Positions 57,002 through 64,000 of a stretch of 64,000 bases of DNA are shown here, one piece after another. The notes beneath the pieces were generated by a model, which saw nothing but the letters and a program-made list of their open reading frames with translations, was not told the origin of the DNA and did not search any database. Both the position numbers and the translations under genes were made by a program. The stretch covers positions 124,001-188,000 of the forward strand of contig NZ_JAAGPD010000011.1 of the NCBI RefSeq assembly GCF_017104565.1. The letters run 5' to 3'. Position 1 is the first letter of the stretch, and each line of letters starts with the position of its first letter. Source of the DNA: Paraburkholderia sp. Tr-20389 (GTDB taxonomy: Bacteria > Pseudomonadota > Gammaproteobacteria > Burkholderiales > Burkholderiaceae).

Positions 57002-57472
57002 TCAACGCCCTGCTTGCGCAGCCTCGGCATCCGTCGACGCGGCTGCCGCCACTTCGCCGATGCGGGCTTCGAGCATCGTCAGTGCGCCCGACAGGCCAGC
57101 GAGCACATCGTCCGGCAATGCCGCCATCGTGTCGTGCAGGAACGCGTTCCGGTTCGGCAGGCTCGTTTCGATTGCCGCGCGGCCTTCCGCGGTGAGTTTC
57201 ACGTTGGTGATGCGATTGTCGCGCTCGTCCATGCTGCGCGCGATCCAGCCCATCGCTTCCAGCGATTTCAGCTGACGCGTAAGCGCGCCCGGATCGATGC
57301 GCAGACGCTCGACCAGCTTCTTCTGCGAGGACTCGCCCGCCTGCTCGTACAGCGCGAGCAGAATGCGCCAGCGGGGCATCGGATGCCCGACGCGTCCCTC
57401 GAACGCCGACATGAACGCGCGATACGTGCGCCCAAACTGATGAAGGATAGCGACGCGGTCCTGTTCTTCCAT
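57002..57472 (-). CDS. MarR-family transcriptional regulator
   Basis: A 156-residue winged-helix regulator: MPRWRILLALYEQAGESSQKKLVERLRIDPGALTRQLKSLEAMGWIARSMDERDNRITNVKLTAEGRAAIE contains the HTH and the DxRxxxxxLT wing. It lies 36 bp downstream of the MFS transporter gene on the same strand, so the pair forms a typical repressor-controlled efflux unit with the transporter first. ATG 57472 is used; a short upstream extension is possible. Confidence 0.9.
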   Translation of the reverse strand: MEEQDRVAILHQFGRTYRAFMSAFEGRVGHPMPRWRILLALYEQAGESSQKKLVERLRIDPGALTRQLKSLEAMGWIARSMDERDNRITNVKLTAEGRAAIETSLPNRNAFLHDTMAALPDDVLAGLSGALTMLEARIGEVAAAASTDAEAAQAGR

Positions 57473-57508
57473 GATCTTTCTACACATTCCGAAGCGCTAA
57501 AACGACCG

Positions 57509-59104
57509 TCAGTCTACATGGACGACCGGCTCGACCTGCTTGCGCAGCTTGACGGGCGGCACGCGCCGGCTCTGCCAGACCGCGAACAGCGACACCAGCG
57601 CACCGAGCGCCAGGCCGATATGGATCGCGCCCACCAGCGATTCGCGCGCCGACTCCAGCAGCAGCGCGCCGTTGTGCCCGGCCCGCGCCAGCTCGCCTAA
57701 AAGCGTCTGCTGGGCGTCGCGATTCACGAGAATCTGCGGATCGCCGAGATCGGCGAACCACTTGCTCGCGTGATCGCCGTCGAGCGCGCTACGCACGCCG
57801 CTCGCGTACATATGCGCGACGAGCGTGCCCGTCAACGCCGTGCCGATCATCCCGCCGATCATGCGCAGCGACTGCAGAAGCGCCGTCGCGATGCCGAGAT
57901 GCTCTCGGCCCGCCGTCTGTTGCGCGAAGACGGTGAGGTTCGGCAGCACGAAACCGAGGCCGAGACCGCCGAACGTCATGAACAGCATCAGCAGCCAATG
58001 CGGCATCGAGCGCGTCGCGATCACCACGCCGAGCGACGCCGCCGCGAACAGCGCGAAACCGACGAACAGCATCACGTTCGGATTCGGAATGCGCGACACA
58101 ATGCGCCCGTTCGCGATGCTGCCGATCGTGATGAACACGACGAGCGGCGTGATCACGAGCCCCGCCTCGTTCGGCATCATGCCGAAGCCGCCCTGGAACA
58201 GCAGCGGCGCGTAGAACAGCAGCGAGAACATCGCGAAGCCGCCGAGCACGGCCAGCACGAAGAGCGCCGACAGACTCCGGTTGCGGAACATGTCGACGGG
58301 AAGAATGGCTTGCGGGAAGCGCTTTTCCCATTGCCACAGCGCGATCGCGCTCGCGACGCTCAACACCAGCAAGCCGGCCGCCGACGCCGTCACGCCATGC
58401 TTCGGCAACAGTTCCACGAACATCTGCAAGCTGCCGAGCGACAGCGCGATCAGCAACGCGCCGGGCCAGTCGAGCCGCATCTTGCCTTCATGAACGACAT
58501 GCCGAAGGTGCGGCAGATAGCGCCACACGAAAAACAGCGACAGCAGGCCGACGGGCAGATTCACGTAGAACACCGAGCGCCAGCCGTAATACTGAGTGAG
58601 AAAACCGCCGAGCGACGGTCCCACCGCGTTGGCAATGCCGAACGCCGTGCTCATCAGCACCTGCCAGCGCAGGCGCACCACGGAATCAGGGAAGAGATCG
58701 GGAATGCAGGCGAACGCCGTGCCGACCAGCATGCCGCCGCCGATGCCCTGCAAGCCGCGCGCGATCACCAGAAACAGCATGTTGTTGGCCGCGCCGCAGA
58801 GCACGGACGCTGCCGTGAACACGATGATCGACGCGATCACGAACGGCTTGCGCCCGTAGTAGTCGCCGAGCCGCCCAAAGATCGGCACGGTGATCACGGA
58901 GGTCAGCAGATACGAGGTCGCGACCCACGCGTATAGCTCGAAACCCTTGAGATCCGCGACGATCGTCGGCAGCGCGGTGCCGACCACCGTCTGGTCGAGC
59001 GCGACGAGCATCGACACGAACGAGACGCCGAGCATCGCCAGCAGCGACTCCCGGAACGGTAATACTTGCCCACTCGAATGGTGGGCGGCGGTATGCACGG
59101 CCAT
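57509..59104 (-). CDS. DHA2-family (EmrB/QacA) 14-helix MFS drug transporter
   Basis: A 531-residue proton antiporter. Motif A is seen as GRLGDYYGRKPF, and the family motif D1 as VALDQTVVGTALPTIVADL. The repeated hydrophobic segments fit 14 membrane helices, and GPSLGGFLTQYYGWRSVFYVNLPVG is the DHA2 motif C region. ATG 59104 is used. It is co-transcribed with marR. The substrate is not predictable; homologues export drugs or aromatic compounds. Confidence 0.9.
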   Translation of the reverse strand: MAVHTAAHHSSGQVLPFRESLLAMLGVSFVSMLVALDQTVVGTALPTIVADLKGFELYAWVATSYLLTSVITVPIFGRLGDYYGRKPFVIASIIVFTAASVLCGAANNMLFLVIARGLQGIGGGMLVGTAFACIPDLFPDSVVRLRWQVLMSTAFGIANAVGPSLGGFLTQYYGWRSVFYVNLPVGLLSLFFVWRYLPHLRHVVHEGKMRLDWPGALLIALSLGSLQMFVELLPKHGVTASAAGLLVLSVASAIALWQWEKRFPQAILPVDMFRNRSLSALFVLAVLGGFAMFSLLFYAPLLFQGGFGMMPNEAGLVITPLVVFITIGSIANGRIVSRIPNPNVMLFVGFALFAAASLGVVIATRSMPHWLLMLFMTFGGLGLGFVLPNLTVFAQQTAGREHLGIATALLQSLRMIGGMIGTALTGTLVAHMYASGVRSALDGDHASKWFADLGDPQILVNRDAQQTLLGELARAGHNGALLLESARESLVGAIHIGLALGALVSLFAVWQSRRVPPVKLRKQVEPVVHVD

Positions 59105-59121
59105 TTTTTGATGAAACAACT

Positions 59122-59135
59122 GTTGACGCGTCAAC
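59122..59135. promoter_or_regulatory. 14-bp perfect palindrome, candidate MarR operator
   Basis: GTTGACGCGTCAAC lies 18 bp upstream of the MFS start. A minus-strand TATGAT (59149-59144) just upstream is a plausible -10, which would put the palindrome at or directly after the transcription start. The pattern suits repression by the MarR protein of the same operon. Confidence 0.6.
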
Positions 59136-59242
59136 GATACGGAATCATACCACGCAGGATGGCTCTAAATGTGCGTGCATTCGACGGCAGCCGCCGCGTC
59201 GGACGCGCTCAAAAATGCAATCTGTCGAAGTCAGGGAGACTC

Positions 59243-60085
59243 ATGGAACCAGCTACGCTCGCCGCCTCGCCGCTTTCCGACGACGATCTCGCGGCCCTGC
59301 GCCGCGCCAGACACGAACTCGAAAGCCCCGCGCTGGCGATGAAGCTCGCCAGCATCGTCGGCTCGCCGATGGAAAAGCTGATCTCACGTATGCCGGCCAT
59401 CGCCAGCGACAAGGTCAACGACGCGACACAGCTCGCGCTGCGCAAATGCCTGCAGATCGCGCTGCGTACGCTCGGGCGCCCGATGGGCGGCGCGCCGCTC
59501 GGAGTCAACGACCGGCCGAGCAATCTGCTGCACAAGTTCGCCGTCGCGACGACGGGCGCCGCGGGCGGCGCATTCGGACTGTTCGCGCTGCCCGTCGAAC
59601 TGCCCGTCACGACGACGCTGATGTTCCGCTCGATCTGCGATATCGCGCGCAGCGAGGGCGAGGATCTGACGTCCGTCGATACCCAGCTGCAATGCCTGAC
59701 GGTGCTCGGCATGGGCGGAACGTCGAAAGCCGACGACGATGCCGACTACGGCTACTTCATCATGCGCGGCGCACTGGCGCAGGCAGTATCGAAGGCGTCA
59801 TCGGAAATCGCGACGAAGGGCTTCTCGGCCCATGGCTCTGCCGCGTTGCTGCGTCTGTTGAACACGATCGCTTCGCGCTTTTCGGTGCAAGTGAGCGAAC
59901 AGATCGCCGCGAAGTCGATACCCGCCATCGGCGCAGTGCTCGGCGCGATGGTCAACACCGTGTTCATCGATCACTTCCAGCAGGTCGCGCACGGGCACTT
60001 CACGGTGCGCCGGCTCGAACGCCAGTACGGCGCGGACGTCGTCCAGGCCGCGTATCAGGCGATCGAGGTCTCGCTCGACGGCTGA
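59243..60085 (+). CDS. EcsC family protein
   Basis: A 280-residue protein of the EcsC family, named after a Bacillus ABC-system protein of unclear role. Family features: the Gly/Ala-rich hydrophobic segment TTGAAGGAFGLFALPVELPVTTTLMFRSICDIARSEGEDL and the C-terminal IGAVLGAMVNTVFIDHFQQVAHGHFTVRRLE. ATG 59243 with AGGGAG is the start. It is divergent from the MFS gene, and its last 31 bp overlap the end of the convergent esterase gene. No function is assigned. Confidence 0.88.
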   Translation: MEPATLAASPLSDDDLAALRRARHELESPALAMKLASIVGSPMEKLISRMPAIASDKVNDATQLALRKCLQIALRTLGRPMGGAPLGVNDRPSNLLHKFAVATTGAAGGAFGLFALPVELPVTTTLMFRSICDIARSEGEDLTSVDTQLQCLTVLGMGGTSKADDDADYGYFIMRGALAQAVSKASSEIATKGFSAHGSAALLRLLNTIASRFSVQVSEQIAAKSIPAIGAVLGAMVNTVFIDHFQQVAHGHFTVRRLERQYGADVVQAAYQAIEVSLDG

Positions 60086-61020
60086 ACGTTGCGCGACTCA
60101 CCCGTCACACGCAGAACGAAACGCGCGGCGAGATCGAGCGCGCGGCGCGCTTCGGGAATGAACGGCACCCAGAGCTGCCACACGTGCGGCATCTTGCGCC
60201 AGATTTCGAAGTCGAGTTCGACGCCCGCCGCGCGCGCCTTGTCGGCGACGCGGCGCGAGTCGTCGAGCAGGACTTCCGTGCTGCTCACCTGCATGAAGAG
60301 CGGCGGCAGGCCTTTCAGATCCGCGTAAAGAGGTGAAGCGTAGGGATGCGTCGCGGGCGTGTCGCCCAGATACAGCTTCGCGGCACGCGCGACGGACGGG
60401 CCATGGAACATCGGATCGACGCCGTCGTTGGTCTGCAGCGACGCGCCCGTCGCCGCGAGATCGGTCCACGGCGAAAACAGGATCGCACCCGCCGGCATCG
60501 GCTCGCCTGCATCGCGGAGCGCGACGAGCGTCGCGAGCGCCAGGCCGCCGCCCGCCGAATCGCCGGCGATCACGATCGACGCCGGCTTCGCGCCTTCTTC
60601 GATCAGCCGTCGATACGCGGCAAGCGCATCGTCGAGTGCGGCGGGAAACGGGTGTTCGGGTGCGAGCCGGTAGTCGAGCGAAAAGACGCGCGCTCCGCTA
60701 CGCGCTGCGAGACCGAACGACGCCGCGCGATGCGTCTGGGGCGAGCAGAAGTAATAGCCACCACCATGCAGATAGAGGATCGTCGCCGCGTGCCTGCCAT
60801 CGACGCGCGTCAGCCATTCACCGCGCAGCGGCCCGTCATGCGCTCCATATCGTTCGTGCAAGGCCCAGCCCGCTGGCACGCGCGGCGTATAGGCGCGCTT
60901 CGCGGTCATCTTGCGCGCGCGCTGCGCGTCGATGACAGGGTGTCGTGTCTGCGGATGAAACTGACGGCGCAGGAACCAGCACGCGAGGGCGCTTTGCCAA
61001 CTCATCGGAGCATTCTCCAT
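60055..61020 (-). CDS. HSL-family alpha/beta hydrolase (esterase)
   Basis: A 321-residue carboxylesterase of the hormone-sensitive-lipase group. The oxyanion motif is YLHGGGYYF, the nucleophile elbow GDSAGGG (Ser near 156), and the acid/base come from LLDDSR and MPHVWQLW. There is no convincing signal peptide, so it is probably cytoplasmic. It converges on the EcsC gene with a 31-bp overlap of coding regions. Confidence 0.9.
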   Translation of the reverse strand: MENAPMSWQSALACWFLRRQFHPQTRHPVIDAQRARKMTAKRAYTPRVPAGWALHERYGAHDGPLRGEWLTRVDGRHAATILYLHGGGYYFCSPQTHRAASFGLAARSGARVFSLDYRLAPEHPFPAALDDALAAYRRLIEEGAKPASIVIAGDSAGGGLALATLVALRDAGEPMPAGAILFSPWTDLAATGASLQTNDGVDPMFHGPSVARAAKLYLGDTPATHPYASPLYADLKGLPPLFMQVSSTEVLLDDSRRVADKARAAGVELDFEIWRKMPHVWQLWVPFIPEARRALDLAARFVLRVTGESRNVQPSSETSIA

Positions 61021-61114
61021 CGACGGTCAAGCGCTCATGGTACGTGGGTTTAGGTCCGGCCAGGTCGGCAGCGCCTTCAACCGAAGGCGTGCATCACGCC
61101 TGTTCGTTTGAAAC

Positions 61115-61149
61115 GAAAACGGCCGGAACCGCTGCTGACGGTTCCGGCC
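61115..61149 (-). terminator. intrinsic terminator after the CHRD gene
   Basis: GGCCGGAACCG and CGGTTCCGGCC (61121-61131 / 61139-61149) form an 11-bp stem; on the minus strand it is followed by GTTTTC. It lies 25 bp after the CHRD stop codon. Confidence 0.8.
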
Positions 61150-61173
61150 ATCGTGTTGTCACGCTCGCTTCGT

Positions 61174-61608
61174 TCAATTCGCCGGCAGCACCTGACCGCG
61201 AATCTCGCCTGACGGGTTTTGCGCGGTATGAATGTTGAAGTACCACTGGCCCGCCATCAGGTCCGTGACCTGTTGCTCCGTGAGTGTCGCGGAACCCTTC
61301 ATCGGGCTCGCCAGCGCACTTTTCTCGATTGGCACCTGCACTTTCGCGTTCTGGCCGACGGGCGCCGGACCGTGGAAGTGCGCCATCGTCACCGGCCCCG
61401 ACAAACCCTCGTACGTGGTCGTCCACTTGAGTGTGCGGGTCGACGTGTCGAAGGTTGCCTCCAAGGCACCGTGTCCGTGGCTCACGCGCGGAGGCACTTC
61501 GCTCGACGGCTCGAGGTCGGCCTTCAGTTCGACCGTATCCGCCAGCGCGACACCCGACGCCAGCGCCCACATCACAGCCACCATGCTCAGCTTTCGAATC
61601 GCAATCAT
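61174..61608 (-). CDS. secreted CHRD-domain protein
   Basis: A 144-residue exported protein: signal peptide MIAIRKLSMVAVMWALASGVALA, then a single CHRD (chordin-like) domain. Domain features are LEPSSEVPPRVSHGHGALEATFD, MAHFHGPAPVGQNA and the ending QWYFNIHTAQNPSGEIRGQV. Bacterial CHRD proteins have no firm function. It stands alone with its own terminator and is transcribed in the same direction as its neighbours. Confidence 0.9.
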   Translation of the reverse strand: MIAIRKLSMVAVMWALASGVALADTVELKADLEPSSEVPPRVSHGHGALEATFDTSTRTLKWTTTYEGLSGPVTMAHFHGPAPVGQNAKVQVPIEKSALASPMKGSATLTEQQVTDLMAGQWYFNIHTAQNPSGEIRGQVLPAN

Positions 61609-61786
61609 TGTTCTCTCCGAGTCTTTGTGCGCCGCGCCGGCATCGCTTCAATGTGCAATGCCCGGACCGTGCCGACGCATGCGCCAGCACATACTAGTGC
61701 AATTCGAAGCACCGCGCGTGATGCAAGCGCAGTCACGCAAAGCCTTGCGAAGCGGGCGAGCTGGAAGAAGTGGAGAAGCAGCGACG

Positions 61787-64000
61787 TCAGGCCAGCAACG
61801 CCGCCTGCTCTTCGATGCCGTCGAGCATCGTGTTGCAGTGGCGGACGAGCGCGATGCCCTCGCTGCGCAATGTCTCCGACGGCGCGTCGGCGAACTGGTG
61901 CCGGTAGTCTTCGAGGGCGCCGAGCAATGGCGGATACTGCAACACGCCCACGGCACCCGCGACGCGATGGTGCCATTGACGCAAAGCGGCGACATCCGGC
62001 TCGTTCAAAAGCGGCGGCAATGCACGCAGATCGTCGCGCACCGCCGACACGAACGCATCGAGCAACGACTTGACCGTCGATTCGCTGCCCCAGATCTGCG
62101 TCAACTTGCTGAGATCGACGGGCACGAACGCGTTGCTGTCGGCGTGTTCAGGCTCGGCGTCTTGCGCTGTAACGGCCGCCATTTCGGTTTGCCCGACGGG
62201 CCGCGCGTTGTCCGCGCCGAACCATCGGCTGAGATACTCGCGCAAGGTAGCGAGGCGCGTCGGCTTGACCAGGCAATCGTCCATGCCGGCTTCGCGGCAC
62301 GCGTTCAGATCTTCCGGCGCGGTGTTCGCGGTGATACCGAGTATCGGCAGACGCGCGCCCGTCGCGCGCTCTTTCTCGCGAACCGACCGTGCCAGTTCGT
62401 AGCCCGACATTCTCGGCATGTGGCAGTCGGTGATCAGGAAACCATACGGTGTCGCTTCGAGTGCTTCGAGTGCTTCGAGTGCCTCGAGTGCCTCGGCGCC
62501 GTCGTTGACGACGTCGCACGCAAAACCGAGCAGTGCCAGTTGATGACGGATCAGTTCCTGATTGACGGGATGATCTTCGGCCACGAGTACGAGCCGCCCG
62601 CCTGCGATCGCGCGTTCGCGATCGGGCGGCGCCGTGACGGCTTCCGCCGCGCCGGACTGACGCGCGGGTGTGGGCGAAAGGCCCGTCAGCGCGGCGGCAC
62701 ACGCGGCACTCAAACCCCGCCAGGAAATCGGATTGATACTGACGCGCACGGCGTTATCGACGATCCGGTAGCCGGTCGGCTTGGGCTTCTCCGTGAGGCT
62801 GATGATTTTCGCACCCGATTGCGCGACAGCCTCGGGCAGATCGACGCCCTCGCCGACGAAAACCAGGTCCACGCCCTCTAGCGTTTGTGCATCGGATAAT
62901 CCGGCGGCCCGCGCGCAACCCAGCTCGAGGCCGAGCGCCGCGCCGAAATGAACGAGCGCAGTTGCGACGGGCGTATCGGATGTGTAGACGATTCCGCGCT
63001 TGCCGCGCAGCCCGCCGGCCTTGAAATGCTGCACGTCGACCGGCATCAGCAGACGCAACGTCATGCGCGTGCCTTCGCCCGGCGTGCTGTACAGCGACAG
63101 CGTGCCGCCCATCAGCGCAACAAGCTTGCGGCAGATGGTCAGCCCAAGACCCGTGCCGCCGAATCGCCGCGTGGTCGACGACTCCGCCTGCGTGAACGGT
63201 TCGAACAGCCGCGCCTGGACGTCGGGCGCGATGCCGATGCCGGTATCGTCGACGGTGATCTCGACCGTTTGCCCCGACGCGGTCTGCTCAGCGACCTGCA
63301 CCTGAACATCGACCTCACCCTGAGGCGTGAACTTGATCGCGTTGCCGAGCAGATTGAACAGGATTTGCCGTAAGCGCACGCTGTCGCCGCGCAGCGTGGC
63401 TGCAACCTGCGGGTCGACGTCGACGCGCACTTTCAGACCTTTCTCATGCGCACGCCCCGCCAACAGGCCGACCGCGGTGTCGACGAGATCGCGCAAGTCG
63501 ATCGGCTCGGATTCGATCGTCAACCGTCCCGCCTCGATCTTCGAATAGTCGAGCAGGTCGTCGAGAATCTGCAGCAACGCGCCCGCCGATTCATGAATCA
63601 TCCCAAGCATCTCGCCCTGGTCGGCGTCGAGCCGTGTGCGCTCGAGCACTTCGACGAGCCCCAGCACGCCGTTCATCGGCGTGCGGATTTCGTGGCTCAT
63701 CATTGCGAGGAAGTCGTCTTTTGCGCGCGACGCCGCTTCGGCCAGATCGCGGGCATGCGCCAGTTCGTCGGCGCGTAGCCGTTCGATGCTCGCGTCTACC
63801 CAATAGCCGCTCCACACCGTCGCGCCGCTCGGCTCGCGGCGCGGCACGAGTTCAGCGCGAACCCAGCGCTGCTCGGTGGGACAGTCGATCCGAAACTCCA
63901 GGTGCAGCGGCTCGGACAACTCCGCGGAACGCCCGAGCGCGGCCACGACGCCCGGCCGGTCGTCCGCGCAAATCGTGCCGAAGTCGAGCGCAGCGCTGCG
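61787..64000 (-). CDS. BvgS/EvgS-like hybrid sensor histidine kinase (5' end cut by the window)
   Basis: The frame stays open to the right edge; the visible 737 residues begin inside a PAS-like domain (LHLEFRIDCPTEQRWVRAELV). Next come HisKA with the phosphorylated His in MMSHEIRTPMNGVLGLVEVL, an ATPase domain (DDTGIGIAPDVQARLFEPF, FGGTGLGLTICRKL), a degenerate receiver-like region without the Asp triad, an intact receiver (LVLVAEDHPVNQEL ... LITDCHMPRMSGYELA), and a C-terminal Hpt domain (WHHRVAGAVGVL). This is a full phosphorelay chain. The receiver contains a short coding repeat (EAL four times). No partner response regulator is seen within the window. Confidence 0.93.
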   Translation of the reverse strand, partial: RSAALDFGTICADDRPGVVAALGRSAELSEPLHLEFRIDCPTEQRWVRAELVPRREPSGATVWSGYWVDASIERLRADELAHARDLAEAASRAKDDFLAMMSHEIRTPMNGVLGLVEVLERTRLDADQGEMLGMIHESAGALLQILDDLLDYSKIEAGRLTIESEPIDLRDLVDTAVGLLAGRAHEKGLKVRVDVDPQVAATLRGDSVRLRQILFNLLGNAIKFTPQGEVDVQVQVAEQTASGQTVEITVDDTGIGIAPDVQARLFEPFTQAESSTTRRFGGTGLGLTICRKLVALMGGTLSLYSTPGEGTRMTLRLLMPVDVQHFKAGGLRGKRGIVYTSDTPVATALVHFGAALGLELGCARAAGLSDAQTLEGVDLVFVGEGVDLPEAVAQSGAKIISLTEKPKPTGYRIVDNAVRVSINPISWRGLSAACAAALTGLSPTPARQSGAAEAVTAPPDRERAIAGGRLVLVAEDHPVNQELIRHQLALLGFACDVVNDGAEALEALEALEALEATPYGFLITDCHMPRMSGYELARSVREKERATGARLPILGITANTAPEDLNACREAGMDDCLVKPTRLATLREYLSRWFGADNARPVGQTEMAAVTAQDAEPEHADSNAFVPVDLSKLTQIWGSESTVKSLLDAFVSAVRDDLRALPPLLNEPDVAALRQWHHRVAGAVGVLQYPPLLGALEDYRHQFADAPSETLRSEGIALVRHCNTMLDGIEEQAALLA

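Overview
The window is chromosomal DNA of a GC-rich beta-proteobacterium, most likely Paraburkholderia or a close relative in Burkholderiaceae. The evidence is family-level: gene order glyQ-glyS-gmhB-plsC, an lptD-surA-pdxA-rsmA operon with amgK-murU beside it, a ubiB-ubiJ / Tim44-like / ubiE cluster, a Burkholderia-type classical porin, and very GC-rich third codon positions. Almost all DNA is housekeeping or core metabolism. No rRNA, tRNA, CRISPR, prophage or recognisable transposase was found.

Layout. 1-5744 (+): end of a probable lnt, then glycyl-tRNA synthetase subunits, the heptose phosphatase GmhB, a PlsC-type acyltransferase and a YgjP-type metallohydrolase. 6524-8115 (-): glyoxalase I and a porin. 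8339-14103 (-): the outer-membrane biogenesis operon lptD-surA-pdxA-rsmA. 14331-16129 (+): amgK-murU, a peptidoglycan sugar recycling pair. 17149-19740: an Atm1-like ABC exporter and a divergent acyl-CoA thioesterase. 19800-22922: a large PAS/GGDEF/EAL protein. 23104-24519: a nitrate-reductase-associated (NarM-like) gene divergent from fdhD. 24538-32328 (-): a TetR-controlled beta-oxidation set (acyl-CoA dehydrogenase, FadB-type, thiolase, enoyl-CoA hydratase). 32567-38219 (-): ClsB, NudB, then AspRS, DUF502, FmdB and a TPMT-like methyltransferase. 38242-43277 (-): ubiquinone genes ubiB, ubiJ, ubiE with a Tim44-like protein, DUF971 and HIT proteins. 43310-47428 (-): a 1372-residue FAD/Fe-S oxidoreductase. 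48667-51923 (+): ilvA, a 5'-nucleotidase and queF. 52685-56933: an RpiR-regulated N-acyl-D-amino-acid module (RidA, D-aminoacylase, regulator, divergent zinc/PLP D-amino-acid dehydratase-like enzyme). 57002-64000: MarR-MFS efflux, EcsC, an HSL-type esterase, a CHRD protein and a BvgS/EvgS-like hybrid kinase cut by the window end.

The most unusual content is non-coding. Five copies of one 648-651 bp element (5832, 16479, 25381, 47898, 52024) fill the five long intergenic regions. Each is a giant imperfect palindrome: two diverged arms of about 284 bp (called A and B here), hairpins at both tips, a 26-27 bp inner inverted repeat, and an asymmetric core of about 80 bp. Both A-B and B-A orientations occur. 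In one copy the core is inverted relative to the arms. Two copies are almost identical direct repeats enclosing 8.3 kb. Tips carry short tandem amplifications (five 72-bp units; three 21-bp units). The 3' ends of the seven genes that run into these elements switch to C-poor, G/T-rich codon use. I recognise no transposase for the family here and cannot say from sequence alone whether it has been described.

Regulatory sites worth noting are palindromes placed over or beside promoters for the TetR, RpiR and MarR genes, and several intrinsic terminators that mark operon ends.
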